In this document: positions 52,110-61,033 of the stretch, piece after piece
Position numbering within the stretch: the stretch's first letter is position 1
Layout: each line of letters begins with the position of its first letter
Source of the DNA: Rhodobacterales bacterium
Lineage (GTDB): Bacteria > Pseudomonadota > Alphaproteobacteria > Rhodobacterales > Rhodobacteraceae
Assembly: GCA_021155205.1 (NCBI GenBank)
Contig: JAJNPS010000040.1
Coordinates: forward strand, 1-64,000
Direction of reading: 5' to 3'
DNA: 64,000 nucleotides
Made by a program: the position numbers and the translations under genes
Notes under the pieces: model-generated
The model's database searches: none
The model's input: the letters and a program-made list of their open reading frames with translations, nothing else
What the model was told of the DNA's origin: nothing

Positions 52110-52133
52110 GATTTGCTGTTGTGACAGTCGGTT

Positions 52134-52373
52134 TCAGGAGCGGCCGCCGCAAGATGGGCAGCGCGCCTCTCCGAAGTGACTGTACCAGACCCCGACGCAC
52201 CGGTCGCACCAGTGTCCCTTCGGGTTCATCGCGACGGGTCCAAGTGCCTTGGAGAGTGGGGTTAGGCCCAGGTTTCTGACTGGAGCCTGCGATTTTGGCC
52301 AACTCTTGCTCGGACCCGGAAAGGCGACGATACGGAGCCGAGAGGGGTCATCAGAATCGCGTTCCGGTGTCAT
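52134..52373 (-). CDS. Small zinc-ribbon protein, 79 aa
   Basis: 79 residues from ATG 52371-52373; GGGAG lies 8 nt upstream and the ATG overlaps the regulator's TGA. The C-terminus reads HWCDRCVGVWYSHFGEARCP, then SCGGRS, giving Cys-x2-Cys-x12-Cys-x2-Cys, a zinc ribbon. The N-terminus is basic/proline-rich and probably unstructured. It resembles, in spacing, the zinc domain that HypA of this operon lacks (usually x13). Function unknown; a partner of HypA or of the regulator are both open. Confidence 0.75.
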   Translation of the reverse strand: MTPERDSDDPSRLRIVAFPGPSKSWPKSQAPVRNLGLTPLSKALGPVAMNPKGHWCDRCVGVWYSHFGEARCPSCGGRS

Positions 52374-53821
52374 GCCCGTCGCTCCCGCTGGATATCGTAG
52401 CGCTTGATCTTGTTGGCGAGCCCCACCCGCGACAAGCCGAGGTCGGCGGCAACCTTGCTCTGGTTCCATTGGTGGCGGTCCAGCGCGCGCTCGACCACTG
52501 ACCGCTCGACTCGTTCGACAATGTCCTTGAGGCTACCTCCTGACGTCAGCAAAGGCAACTGGCTGCGGTCATTCACTGGGGTCTTGGAGATTTTGTCGGA
52601 CAGGTGGCGGAAGGCGATATAGCCACCCTGCTCGGCCACCGCAACCATGCGCTGAACTTCGGTCTCCAGTTCCCGCACGTTGCCGGGAAAGGGATAGGCC
52701 TCCAGCCGCTGCAAGGCGTCCGCGGTGATCCCAAGAACACGGCGGCCGACAACACCCGCATATTTCTCGACGAAGAAGCGCGTCAGTACGGGGATGTCTT
52801 CGGGGCGTTCGGCAAGCGATGGAATACTCAACTGAAAGCCTCGCAGACGGTAGTAAAGGTCACGCCGGAAGCCACCCTTCTCGACCAACCGTTCCAACGG
52901 CTTGTTCGACGCCGCGATGATGCGGACATCGCTATGCAGCATTTTATCCGAGCCCAGGGGCTTCACCTCGCCCTCCTGCAGGAAGCGCAGTAGCGCGATC
53001 TGGAACTGAGGCGAAATGTCGGACACCTCGTCGAGCAGGATGGTGCCGCCATCCGCCGCACGGAACAGCCCCAGCCGGTCCGAGATCGCGCCGGGAAAGG
53101 CACCGCGGACATGCCCGAAAAGCTCGGAGTGCAGCACATTCTCGGCGATTCCACCGCAGTTCTGCACCAGCATTGCCGCCTTGCGCCGCGGCGAGTTGAA
53201 ATGGATCGCGCGGGCAAGCAGCTCCTTGCCGGTGCCGGTGTCGCCCTGGATCAGCACCGGCATACTGGTCTTCGCAGCTATTTGCGCCTCGGAGACCAGT
53301 TCAGTCATCTTCGGACTGACGAAGACCAGCCGCTCGAACTGCGAATAACCTCCCTGGACAAAGTTTTCCTGCACGGAATGGAAGATGTCGTCGTCGAGCG
53401 ACAGCTTCAGCTCGCGGCTCAGGATACGGTGACGCCGCGACAGTTCGGCCTGTTCAAGCGCCCGCTTCGCAACAAGGCCAAGCTGCATCGCCTCTACCGG
53501 TTTGAACAGAAACAGGTACGAAGCCGTCCGGTTCGCCAGTTCGTGGCCGGACCTGACCTTCTCGCGGTCAAGAAGGAGGATGCGCGTACACGAGGTATGT
53601 GCCAGGCGTGACCGCAACAGCGCGCTTTCGTCCTGGGAAACTTCGTCGCTGCAGTCGTAAAGAAAGAGGTTCACATTCACTTCTTCAAGCCGACGGATCG
53701 CTGACCTGTCGTCCTCGCTGAAGATGAGACGATATCCGTCGGCTTCACTTAGCGCGCGCGATACCCCCTCGAGCACGGCCGGGTCGGTCGACTTCACAAG
53801 AACCGTCTGAAAAGTGGCCAA
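52370..53821 (-). CDS. NtrC-family hydrogenase regulator (HoxA/HupR-like)
   Basis: 483 residues. An N-terminal receiver with Asp56 (NLFLYDCSDE) and Lys107 (LFKPVE) precedes an AAA+ domain: Walker A GDTGTGKE (193-200), Walker B GGTILLDEVSD. The C-terminal HTH is WNQSKVAADLGLSRVGLANK. The sigma-54 contact loop reads GAFPGA (240-245) instead of GAFTGA. HupR of Rhodobacter capsulatus is known to work with sigma-70 RNA polymerase, so a sigma-54-free mode is plausible here. It is first in the operon strand and presumably activates hhySL. Confidence 0.9.
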   Translation of the reverse strand: MATFQTVLVKSTDPAVLEGVSRALSEADGYRLIFSEDDRSAIRRLEEVNVNLFLYDCSDEVSQDESALLRSRLAHTSCTRILLLDREKVRSGHELANRTASYLFLFKPVEAMQLGLVAKRALEQAELSRRHRILSRELKLSLDDDIFHSVQENFVQGGYSQFERLVFVSPKMTELVSEAQIAAKTSMPVLIQGDTGTGKELLARAIHFNSPRRKAAMLVQNCGGIAENVLHSELFGHVRGAFPGAISDRLGLFRAADGGTILLDEVSDISPQFQIALLRFLQEGEVKPLGSDKMLHSDVRIIAASNKPLERLVEKGGFRRDLYYRLRGFQLSIPSLAERPEDIPVLTRFFVEKYAGVVGRRVLGITADALQRLEAYPFPGNVRELETEVQRMVAVAEQGGYIAFRHLSDKISKTPVNDRSQLPLLTSGGSLKDIVERVERSVVERALDRHQWNQSKVAADLGLSRVGLANKIKRYDIQRERRA

Positions 53822-53907
53822 ACCACGTTCTCCGTTGCAAGACTGCTAAGAAACTTTACGTTCTGTCTGCAGACTTCTCAAGCCCGGCTGCAAACCAGGC
53901 CCCACGA

Positions 53908-54855
53908 CTAGACAGAGTCCGGAGAAGTCGCAGGCAGCTCTGGCAGGAAACTGCCCGCCATCGCGATGATCCGGTCATGGATCGCGGCTGCTGCCGGGGA
54001 AAGGGGAACGCCCTGCGGGTAGACAAGGAACCATTGCCGAACAAGGGGCAGTCCAGGGGCATCGAGCGTCACCAATCGCCCCTGCCGCAGTTCCTCGGTC
54101 ACCGTGTGCAAGGACAGAAACGCCAGTCCCAGCCCGGCCATCACCGCCTGTTTGATGGTTTCGTTTGAACCCATCACGGTCAGGTTTACAGACATCCCTT
54201 CGGCATGCGTGTCAAAGTAGCGGGTCATGAGAATCCGCGTCCCGGAACCTTCCTCGCGGGTGATCATCGGCTCCGAGATCAGGTCTTCGACGCGGACACG
54301 CTGACCGACGAGCGGGTGATCGGGTGGCGCAATCAGTCCATGGGGATGCGGGCCGATCAACGTAGCCGCCACTTCGGGCTGACGTGGCGGCCGACCCATG
54401 ATGGCCAAGTCAAGCCCAAGGCGTTCGAGGCCGGTGATGATCCCTTCGCGATTTGCCTCATACAACACCACATCAAGCGACGGAGCGACCCGTTTCAGCA
54501 AGGATATGAGCCGCGGAGCGAAATACTTTGCCGTCGAGACTACACCCAAGGCAACGCGCCCGGACTGACCCGAGTTCAACGACGCGATCTGACTGACGCA
54601 GAGTTGCAACGCGATCTCCACGCGGCGGGCCGCTTCAAGAACGGGTTTTGCCTGCCATGTCGGCTGTGATCCGCTGGTCGTCTGGTTGCGCTGCAGCAGC
54701 GTTACCTTGAGTGCGGCCTCAAGGTTCTTGATCTGCGCATGAACGGCGGGCGGCGTCAGGCCAAGGCGCTCTGCCGCTGCGGCGATCGAGCCGGTCTCGG
54801 CGACCGCTGATACGGCGCGCAACTGTCGGAGGGTGACGGCATCAAGGCGGGGCAT
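53908..54855 (-). CDS. cbbR: LysR-type Calvin-cycle regulator CbbR
   Basis: 315 residues. N-terminal HTH at about 8-50 (TLRQLRAVSAVAETGSIAAA, then LTPPAVHAQIKNLEAALKVT), with the effector-binding domain after residue 95 (GRVALGVVSTAKYFAPRLIS). LGVVSTAKYFAP is typical for CbbR, which senses Calvin-cycle metabolites. It is divergent from cbbF with a 101-bp operator region. The gap of 86 bp to the hydrogenase regulator puts both regulators side by side. Confidence 0.92.
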   Translation of the reverse strand: MPRLDAVTLRQLRAVSAVAETGSIAAAAERLGLTPPAVHAQIKNLEAALKVTLLQRNQTTSGSQPTWQAKPVLEAARRVEIALQLCVSQIASLNSGQSGRVALGVVSTAKYFAPRLISLLKRVAPSLDVVLYEANREGIITGLERLGLDLAIMGRPPRQPEVAATLIGPHPHGLIAPPDHPLVGQRVRVEDLISEPMITREEGSGTRILMTRYFDTHAEGMSVNLTVMGSNETIKQAVMAGLGLAFLSLHTVTEELRQGRLVTLDAPGLPLVRQWFLVYPQGVPLSPAAAAIHDRIIAMAGSFLPELPATSPDSV

Positions 54856-54863
54856 TCAATTTC

Positions 54864-54886
54864 TCTGAATCCACAATCAGAATTCT
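54864..54886. promoter_or_regulatory. Candidate CbbR operator
   Basis: TCTGA-N8-TCAGA (54864-54868 and 54877-54881) has the size of a LysR-type recognition site, and the palindrome AGAATTCT (54879-54886) follows. It lies between cbbR and cbbF where CbbR must bind. Confidence 0.5.
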
Positions 54887-54956
54887 AAAGTTTCACACAA
54901 CGTCGAATCCTGCAAGAAAGATTGCAAGGCGACATCGGCTTCCGGGGAGGAGCGCT

Positions 54957-55967
54957 GTGCGGGACGAGGCAACAATGATGCCGGGATCATTGATCCCAGA
55001 GCAGTTTCAAGATGTTACGGAGCGTATCGCCACGGTTGTCGCGGCCTTGTCGCGCAAGATTGCGCGGGGCGGGCTGGATGAGAGCCTGCAAGCGGACACC
55101 GAAAGTGCAAACGCAGGTGGCGATGCCCAGAAGGCGCTCGACGTCATCGCGGATGAGGCATTCCGGCAGGCGCTGGTCGGCTCGGCGATCCGTTATTATG
55201 CGTCCGAAGAGCAGGACGACGTTGTCGAGATCAACGCGGCCGGGACGCTGAGCCTTGCCATCGACCCCCTGGACGGCTCTTCCAACATCGCCGTGAACGT
55301 GTCCATTGGGTCCATTTTCGGGATCTTCCCCGCAGAGGCATCTTCGGACACCACATTTCTTCGTCCGGGAAAAGAACTCGTCGGCGCCGGCTACGCCATC
55401 TATGGCCCGCAATGCTGCCTGATGCTCAGCTTTGGCAACGGCGTCCAGCGCTACCTGCTCAACCCCGATACGAACCGTTTCTGTCTGCTTGCATCGGGTG
55501 AAAAGATCACAAGCAAGTCCAACGAGTTCGCGATCAACGCCTCGAACTATCGGCACTGGTCGCGCCCCGTTCGGGCTTGGGTCGACGATTGTGTGGCGGG
55601 CATCGACGGCCCGAGAGACAGCAACTTCAACATGCGCTGGATCGCTTCACTCGTCGCGGAAGCACACCGCATTCTGACGCGAGGCGGCGTGTTTCTCTAT
55701 CCGGGCGACGCCCGCAAAGGCTATGAGCGTGGTCGGCTGCGCTATCTCTATGAATGCGCGCCGATCGCCTATCTGATCGAGCAGGCAGGCGGTGCGGCCA
55801 CCGACGGGATCGACCCGATCCTGAGTGCAGCGCCGAAGTCGCTGCATGCGCGCACGCCTCTGGTGTTCGGCTCGAGCGACAATGTCGCACAGCTGTCTGC
55901 CTATCACGACCTGCCCGAATCCGAGACGGCCGCCCTGTTCGGCAGCCGCGGCCTTTTCAGGAGCTGA
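54957..55967 (+). CDS. cbbF: Fructose-1,6-bisphosphatase class I
   Basis: 336 residues from a GTG start with GGGGAGGAGC upstream. Catalytic signature SLAIDPLDGSSNIAVNVSIG (about 100-119) and metal-binding acids EEQDD are intact. It regenerates fructose-6-phosphate (and may act on sedoheptulose bisphosphate) for the Calvin cycle. It is the first gene of cbbF-P-T-G-K-A-L-S, two bp before cbbP. Confidence 0.95.
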   Translation: MRDEATMMPGSLIPEQFQDVTERIATVVAALSRKIARGGLDESLQADTESANAGGDAQKALDVIADEAFRQALVGSAIRYYASEEQDDVVEINAAGTLSLAIDPLDGSSNIAVNVSIGSIFGIFPAEASSDTTFLRPGKELVGAGYAIYGPQCCLMLSFGNGVQRYLLNPDTNRFCLLASGEKITSKSNEFAINASNYRHWSRPVRAWVDDCVAGIDGPRDSNFNMRWIASLVAEAHRILTRGGVFLYPGDARKGYERGRLRYLYECAPIAYLIEQAGGAATDGIDPILSAAPKSLHARTPLVFGSSDNVAQLSAYHDLPESETAALFGSRGLFRS

Positions 55968-55969
55968 TC

Positions 55970-56842
55970 ATGAGCATCCGCCACCCCATCATTTCCGTTA
56001 CCGGTTCCTCTGGTGCCGGCACCACCACGGTAAAGCACACCTTCGACCAGATCTTCCGGCGCGAGGGAATATCGGCGGTATCGATTGAAGGTGACGCGTT
56101 CCACCGTTTCAACCGAAAGGACATGGCAGCAGAGCTGACACGCCGCACTGCCGCAGGCGACCAGACCTTTTCGCATTTTTCCTTCGAGGCCAACGAGCTG
56201 GGCGAACTGGAGCGGGTTTTTCGCGAATACGGTGAGACCGGTCGCGGGCGCACGCGCCACTACGTCCACGATGACAAGGAAGCCGCCCTCTACAACACGC
56301 CCCCCGGTGCCTTCACCGATTGGGCACCGTTCGAAGACCAGAGCGACCTTCTGTTCTACGAAGGCCTGCACGGTGCCGTCGTCAACGAAGAGGTCAATCT
56401 TGCCCGCTGGGCCGACCTGATGATCGGCGTCGTTCCGGTGATAAATCTCGAATGGATTCAGAAGATCCATCGCGACCGCGCGAGCCGCGGTTACACGACC
56501 GAGGCAGTGACCGATGTGATCCTGCGGCGGATGCACGCCTACGTCCATTGTATCTGCCCGCAATTCACTGAAACCGACATCAACTTTCAGCGGGTCCCGG
56601 TGGTTGATACCTCCAATCCGTTCATCGCGCGCTGGATCCCCACGGCCGATGAAAGCCTGGTGGTAATCCGCTTCAAGTCGCCGCGCGGGATCGATTTTCC
56701 GTATCTCACTTCGATGATCAATGGCTCTTGGATGAGCCGGGCAAACTCCATCGTGATCCCGGGCAACAGGCTTGACTTGGCGATGCAGTTGATCCTCACG
56801 CCGTTGATCCTACGGCTTCTCGACCAGAAAAAGCGCGCCTGA
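55970..56842 (+). CDS. cbbP: Phosphoribulokinase (class I, bacterial type)
   Basis: 290 residues from ATG 55970, with CAGGAG upstream. P-loop SVTGSSGAGTTTVKHTFDQI (about 9-28), then SIEGDAFHRFNR with the catalytic Asp. HYVHDDKEAALYNTPPGAFT and LLFYEGLHGAV are family marks of the proteobacterial enzyme, which is usually activated by NADH. It makes ribulose-1,5-bisphosphate for RuBisCO. Confidence 0.96.
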   Translation: MSIRHPIISVTGSSGAGTTTVKHTFDQIFRREGISAVSIEGDAFHRFNRKDMAAELTRRTAAGDQTFSHFSFEANELGELERVFREYGETGRGRTRHYVHDDKEAALYNTPPGAFTDWAPFEDQSDLLFYEGLHGAVVNEEVNLARWADLMIGVVPVINLEWIQKIHRDRASRGYTTEAVTDVILRRMHAYVHCICPQFTETDINFQRVPVVDTSNPFIARWIPTADESLVVIRFKSPRGIDFPYLTSMINGSWMSRANSIVIPGNRLDLAMQLILTPLILRLLDQKKRA

Positions 56843-56854
56843 AAGGAAATTACC

Positions 56855-58831
56855 ATGAACGTGCAGCCGAACTCCACGACCGAGCGCCTGATGGCGAACG
56901 CGATCCGTGCCCTGACGATGGATGCAGTTCAAAAGGCCAATTCCGGCCATCCCGGAATGCCGATGGGCATGGCGGATGTTGCCGCCGTTCTGTTCAACCG
57001 TTTCATCACGCTGGATCCGCAGGCGCATGACTGGCCTGACCGGGATCGGTTCGTGCTGTCGGCGGGGCACGGCTCGATGCTGATCTATGCGTTGAATCAT
57101 TTGCTGGCCTATTCCGACATGGGCATGGACCAGATCCGCGCCTTCCGCCAGTTGGGCAGCCGCACGGCCGGGCATCCCGAATATGGTCATGCGCAGGGCA
57201 TCGAAGTGACCACCGGCCCCCTGGGTCAGGGTATCGCCACCGCTGTCGGCATGGCACTGGCCGAGCGGATGGCAGCGGCGCGGTTTCCGGACCTGGTCAA
57301 CCACTACACCTATGTCATGGCGGGCGACGGCTGCCTGATGGAAGGCATCAGCCAGGAAGCAATTGACCTCGCCGGGCACCTGAAGCTGAACCGGCTGATC
57401 GTACTTTGGGATGACAACCGCATCACCATTGACGGTGGCACCGAACTTTCAACCAGCATCGACCAGCCGGCCCGCTTTCGCGCCAGCGGCTGGAAGACCC
57501 TGGACTGCGATGGCCACACGCCGACCGAGATCGCTGATGCGATTGCCGAGGCGCGCGCCTCGGACCGCCCGGTGCTGATCGCCTGCCGAACCGTCATCGG
57601 CTATGGAGCGCCCAACAAGCAAGGCGGGCATGATGTGCATGGCGCCCCCCTGGGCGACGCCGAGATCGCCGCCGCACGGGCGTATCTCGGTTGGATGGAA
57701 GCTCCCTTTGAGATGCCGGTCGAGGCCTATGCGGCCTTTGCCCGGGTGGCAGAGCGCGGTGCGACAGCACGGCGTGCCTGGACGGCGCGGTTGGACAGCT
57801 CCCCCGACCGCGCCGTCTTTGCCGAGGCGCAGCGCGCCGATGTCGGGGCCCTGACCGCGCCGATGGACGCCTACAAGGCGCAGCTTCTGGCCGACCGTCC
57901 GAAAGTGGCGACACGCAAGGCCAGCGAGATGGCACTGGCCGTGGTCAATGCCGCCTTGCCCTTCGCGATCGGTGGCTCAGCCGACCTGACCGGGTCGAAC
58001 CTGACACGGACGAAGGGCATGACCGCCGTCACGCCCGGCGACTTTGCGGGCCGCTACATCCATTTCGGCATCCGCGAGCATGGCATGGCCGCAGCGATGA
58101 ACGGCATCGCCCTGCATGGCGGGTTCCGTCCCTACGGTGGCACGTTCCTCGCCTTTGCAGACTATTGCCGTCCCTCGATCCGGCTGGCGGCGCTGATGGG
58201 GGTACCGACAATCTTCGTGATGACACACGATTCGATCGGTCTGGGCGAGGACGGGCCGACGCACCAGCCGGTCGAGCATCTGGCTAGCCTGCGGGCGATC
58301 CCCAACCTGACCGTCCTGCGCCCCTGCGATGCGGTGGAGACGGCAGAGGCCTGGGAGGTGGCGATGGCAACGCGCGACCGGCCGGTCCTGATGGCACTTT
58401 CGCGGCAAAACCTGCCGACGTTTCGAAAGGACTGCTCGCAGAACATGACGGCAACCGGAGGCTACCTCCTTCGCTGGGTCGAGAAACGACACGTAACGCT
58501 CATTGCGACCGGGTCGGAGGTCGAAACAGCCATGACCGCAGCCGATCAACTTGCAGCGGAAGGAATCGATGCTGCGGTGGTGTCGCTGCCATCAATGGAA
58601 CTCTTTGCGACACGAAGCGGTGAGTACCGCCGCGCCGTGTTGGGAGATGCACCCCGGATTGGGGTGGAAGCGGCCATCCGCATGGGCTGGGACGCCGTGC
58701 TTCGCCCTTCTGACCGCTTCATTGGGATGTCCGGTTTCGGGGCCTCGGCTCCAGCACCGGAGCTTTATCGCCGTTTTGGGATCACTGCGGACGCCATCGT
58801 GCTGGCCGCCAGGGAAATGAGGAAAGCATGA
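56855..58831 (+). CDS. cbbT: Transketolase
   Basis: 658 residues. TPP-binding motif GDGCLMEGISQEAIDLAGHL (about 153-172), and NSGHPGMPMGMADVAAVLF at the start. The Pyr domain shows IREHGMAAAMNGIALHGGFR and EDGPTHQPVEHLASLRAIPN. It interconverts sugar phosphates in Calvin-cycle regeneration. It ends with an ATGA overlap to cbbG. Confidence 0.95.
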   Translation: MNVQPNSTTERLMANAIRALTMDAVQKANSGHPGMPMGMADVAAVLFNRFITLDPQAHDWPDRDRFVLSAGHGSMLIYALNHLLAYSDMGMDQIRAFRQLGSRTAGHPEYGHAQGIEVTTGPLGQGIATAVGMALAERMAAARFPDLVNHYTYVMAGDGCLMEGISQEAIDLAGHLKLNRLIVLWDDNRITIDGGTELSTSIDQPARFRASGWKTLDCDGHTPTEIADAIAEARASDRPVLIACRTVIGYGAPNKQGGHDVHGAPLGDAEIAAARAYLGWMEAPFEMPVEAYAAFARVAERGATARRAWTARLDSSPDRAVFAEAQRADVGALTAPMDAYKAQLLADRPKVATRKASEMALAVVNAALPFAIGGSADLTGSNLTRTKGMTAVTPGDFAGRYIHFGIREHGMAAAMNGIALHGGFRPYGGTFLAFADYCRPSIRLAALMGVPTIFVMTHDSIGLGEDGPTHQPVEHLASLRAIPNLTVLRPCDAVETAEAWEVAMATRDRPVLMALSRQNLPTFRKDCSQNMTATGGYLLRWVEKRHVTLIATGSEVETAMTAADQLAAEGIDAAVVSLPSMELFATRSGEYRRAVLGDAPRIGVEAAIRMGWDAVLRPSDRFIGMSGFGASAPAPELYRRFGITADAIVLAAREMRKA

Positions 58832-59829
58832 CGATCAAGGTAGCCATCAACGGATTTGGCCGCATTGGCCGCAACGTCCTGCGCGCCATCGCTGAATCGG
58901 GCCGGACCGATCTTGACGTTGTCGCCATCAACGACCTCGGCCCGGTTGAGACCAATGCGCATTTGCTGCGGTTCGATTCTGTCCATGGCCGGTTTCCTGG
59001 CCAGATCAAGACCGGCGCTGACTGGATCGACATCGGGCGAGGGCCGATCAAGGTCACGGCCGTCCGGAACCCTGAAGAGCTGCCTTGGCAGGGCGTCGAT
59101 GTCGCCATGGAATGCACCGGCATCTTCGTGACCAAGGACAGGGCGCGCTCCCATCTTGCGAACGGTTCCAAGCGCGTCCTGGTTTCCGCCCCTTGTGATG
59201 GTGCCGACAAAACCATCGTTTTCGGGGTCAACCACGGCACGCTGACAGCCGCTGATCTTGTGGTGTCGAACGCCTCTTGCACCACGAACTGCCTGTCGCC
59301 CGTGGCAAAGATTCTGCACGACGCCATCGGGATCCAGAAGGGGATGATGACCACCATCCACTCCTACACAGGCGATCAACCTACATTGGACACGATGCAC
59401 AAGGACCTTTACCGAGGTCGCGCCGCCGCGCTGTCGATGATCCCGACCAGCACGGGGGCGGCCAAGGCCGTAGGCCTGGTGCTGCCAGACCTTGCGGGCA
59501 AGCTCGATGGGTTTTCGATCCGGGTTCCGACCCCCAACGTGTCAGTCGTCGATCTGAAGTTCATCGCCAAACGCGCCACTTCGGTGGACGAAATAAATGC
59601 TGCCATCAAGTCAGCTGCCATCGGCCCGCTGCAGGGCGTGCTGGGCTATACCGAGTGGAAGAACGTTTCCGCCGATTTCAACCATGATCCGCATTCCTCG
59701 GTCTTCCACATGGATCAGACCAAGGTGATGGACGGGACCTTCTGTTCGGTCCTGTCGTGGTACGACAATGAATGGGGTTTCTCCAACCGCATGGCCGATA
59801 CCGCCGTTGCGATGGGAGCGCTGCTATGA
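58828..59829 (+). CDS. cbbG: Glyceraldehyde-3-phosphate dehydrogenase
   Basis: 333 residues. NAD-binding start INGFGRIGRNVLRAI, catalytic Cys in SNASCTTNCLSPVAK (about 149-163), and the C-terminal SWYDNEWGFSNRMADT. Reduces 1,3-bisphosphoglycerate in the cycle. Coupled by 4-nt overlaps to cbbT and to cbbK. Confidence 0.95.
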   Translation: MTIKVAINGFGRIGRNVLRAIAESGRTDLDVVAINDLGPVETNAHLLRFDSVHGRFPGQIKTGADWIDIGRGPIKVTAVRNPEELPWQGVDVAMECTGIFVTKDRARSHLANGSKRVLVSAPCDGADKTIVFGVNHGTLTAADLVVSNASCTTNCLSPVAKILHDAIGIQKGMMTTIHSYTGDQPTLDTMHKDLYRGRAAALSMIPTSTGAAKAVGLVLPDLAGKLDGFSIRVPTPNVSVVDLKFIAKRATSVDEINAAIKSAAIGPLQGVLGYTEWKNVSADFNHDPHSSVFHMDQTKVMDGTFCSVLSWYDNEWGFSNRMADTAVAMGALL

Positions 59830-61022
59830 GAATTGCCGCCATTCAAGACATCGACATATCGGGCAAGCGCCTTGTGGTGCGTGCTGATCTGAACGTGCCG
59901 GTGGCCGCCGGTCGTGTGACCGACGCGACGCGCATCACTCGTTTTGCAGACGGCATGAAGATTCTGTTGGCGAAAGGTGCCGCGCTGGTGGTCTTGTCGC
60001 ACTTTGGGCGGCCCAAGGATGGGTTCGAGGCGGCGTTCTCCTTGCGCCATCTGCGCAATGACTTGTCGCGAGCATTAGGGTGTCCAGTGGCCTTTGCCAA
60101 ACTGGATGGCGCCCTAGACGCAGCGCGGGCGTTGGCCCCCGGTCAGGTGTTGCTGGTCGAAAACATCCGCTTTGAGGCGGGTGAGGAAAAGAACGACCCA
60201 GCCTTGGCCACCCGTCTGGCCCAACTGGGCGATATTTATGTCAACGACGCGTTCTCGTGCGCTCATCGATCGCATGCCTCTACCGAGGCAATTGCTCGCC
60301 TGATGCCTGCTGCGGCGGGGCCGTTGATGATGGAAGAACTCGGCGCGTTGGAGGCGGCTTTGGAGGCGCCGAAATCACCTTCGGTCGCCATAGTTGGCGG
60401 CGCGAAAGTATCGTCCAAGATCGCGGTGTTGAAGAACCTCGTGGCAAAGGTCGATCATGTGATCGTCGGAGGCGGGATGGCTAACACCTTCCTGTTCGCG
60501 GACGGAGCGCCGATGGGAAAGTCGCTGCACGAGGCGGACCAGTTGGCAACCGTTGCCGAGATTCGCGCCATGGCAAAACAACACGATTGCATCATTCACA
60601 TTCCTCAAGATGCCGTGGTCGCCCAATCCTTTGAGGCCCACGCCCCGAACGCTGTGATCCCGGCAAATGCTTGTCCCGAGGATGCCATGATTTTGGACGC
60701 CGGCCCTGCTGCGATTGAAAGCTTTAAAGCGGTTCTGTCGGGCGCGCGCACCATATTGTGGAACGGTCCATTGGGAGCCTTCGAGTTGGCCCCTTTTGAT
60801 CGCGCCACCGTGGCCTTGGCGCAAGCCGCTGCTGATCTGACGCGCGCCAGGCTCTGCACCTCGGTTGCGGGTGGAGGCGATACCGTCGCGGCGTTGAATG
60901 CCGCAGGGGTAGCCGATCAGTTCACTTATGTCTCCACTGCAGGTGGGGCATTCCTTGAATGGCTTGAGGGAAGAACACTTCCCGGAATTGCGGCGCTGAC
61001 GCGCGCCAATCACGCAGCATAG
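59826..61022 (+). CDS. cbbK: Phosphoglycerate kinase
   Basis: 398 residues from ATG 59826, which overlaps the cbbG stop (ATGA). KRLVVRADLNVPVAAG (about 14-29), the substrate loop ITRFADGMKILLAKGAALVV, SHFGRPKDG, NDAFSCAHRSHASTEAIARL, and the nucleotide loop VAGGGDTVAAL are all intact. It phosphorylates 3-phosphoglycerate from RuBisCO. Confidence 0.95.
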   Translation: MRIAAIQDIDISGKRLVVRADLNVPVAAGRVTDATRITRFADGMKILLAKGAALVVLSHFGRPKDGFEAAFSLRHLRNDLSRALGCPVAFAKLDGALDAARALAPGQVLLVENIRFEAGEEKNDPALATRLAQLGDIYVNDAFSCAHRSHASTEAIARLMPAAAGPLMMEELGALEAALEAPKSPSVAIVGGAKVSSKIAVLKNLVAKVDHVIVGGGMANTFLFADGAPMGKSLHEADQLATVAEIRAMAKQHDCIIHIPQDAVVAQSFEAHAPNAVIPANACPEDAMILDAGPAAIESFKAVLSGARTILWNGPLGAFELAPFDRATVALAQAAADLTRARLCTSVAGGGDTVAALNAAGVADQFTYVSTAGGAFLEWLEGRTLPGIAALTRANHAA

Positions 61023-61033
61023 GAGATCGCCAG

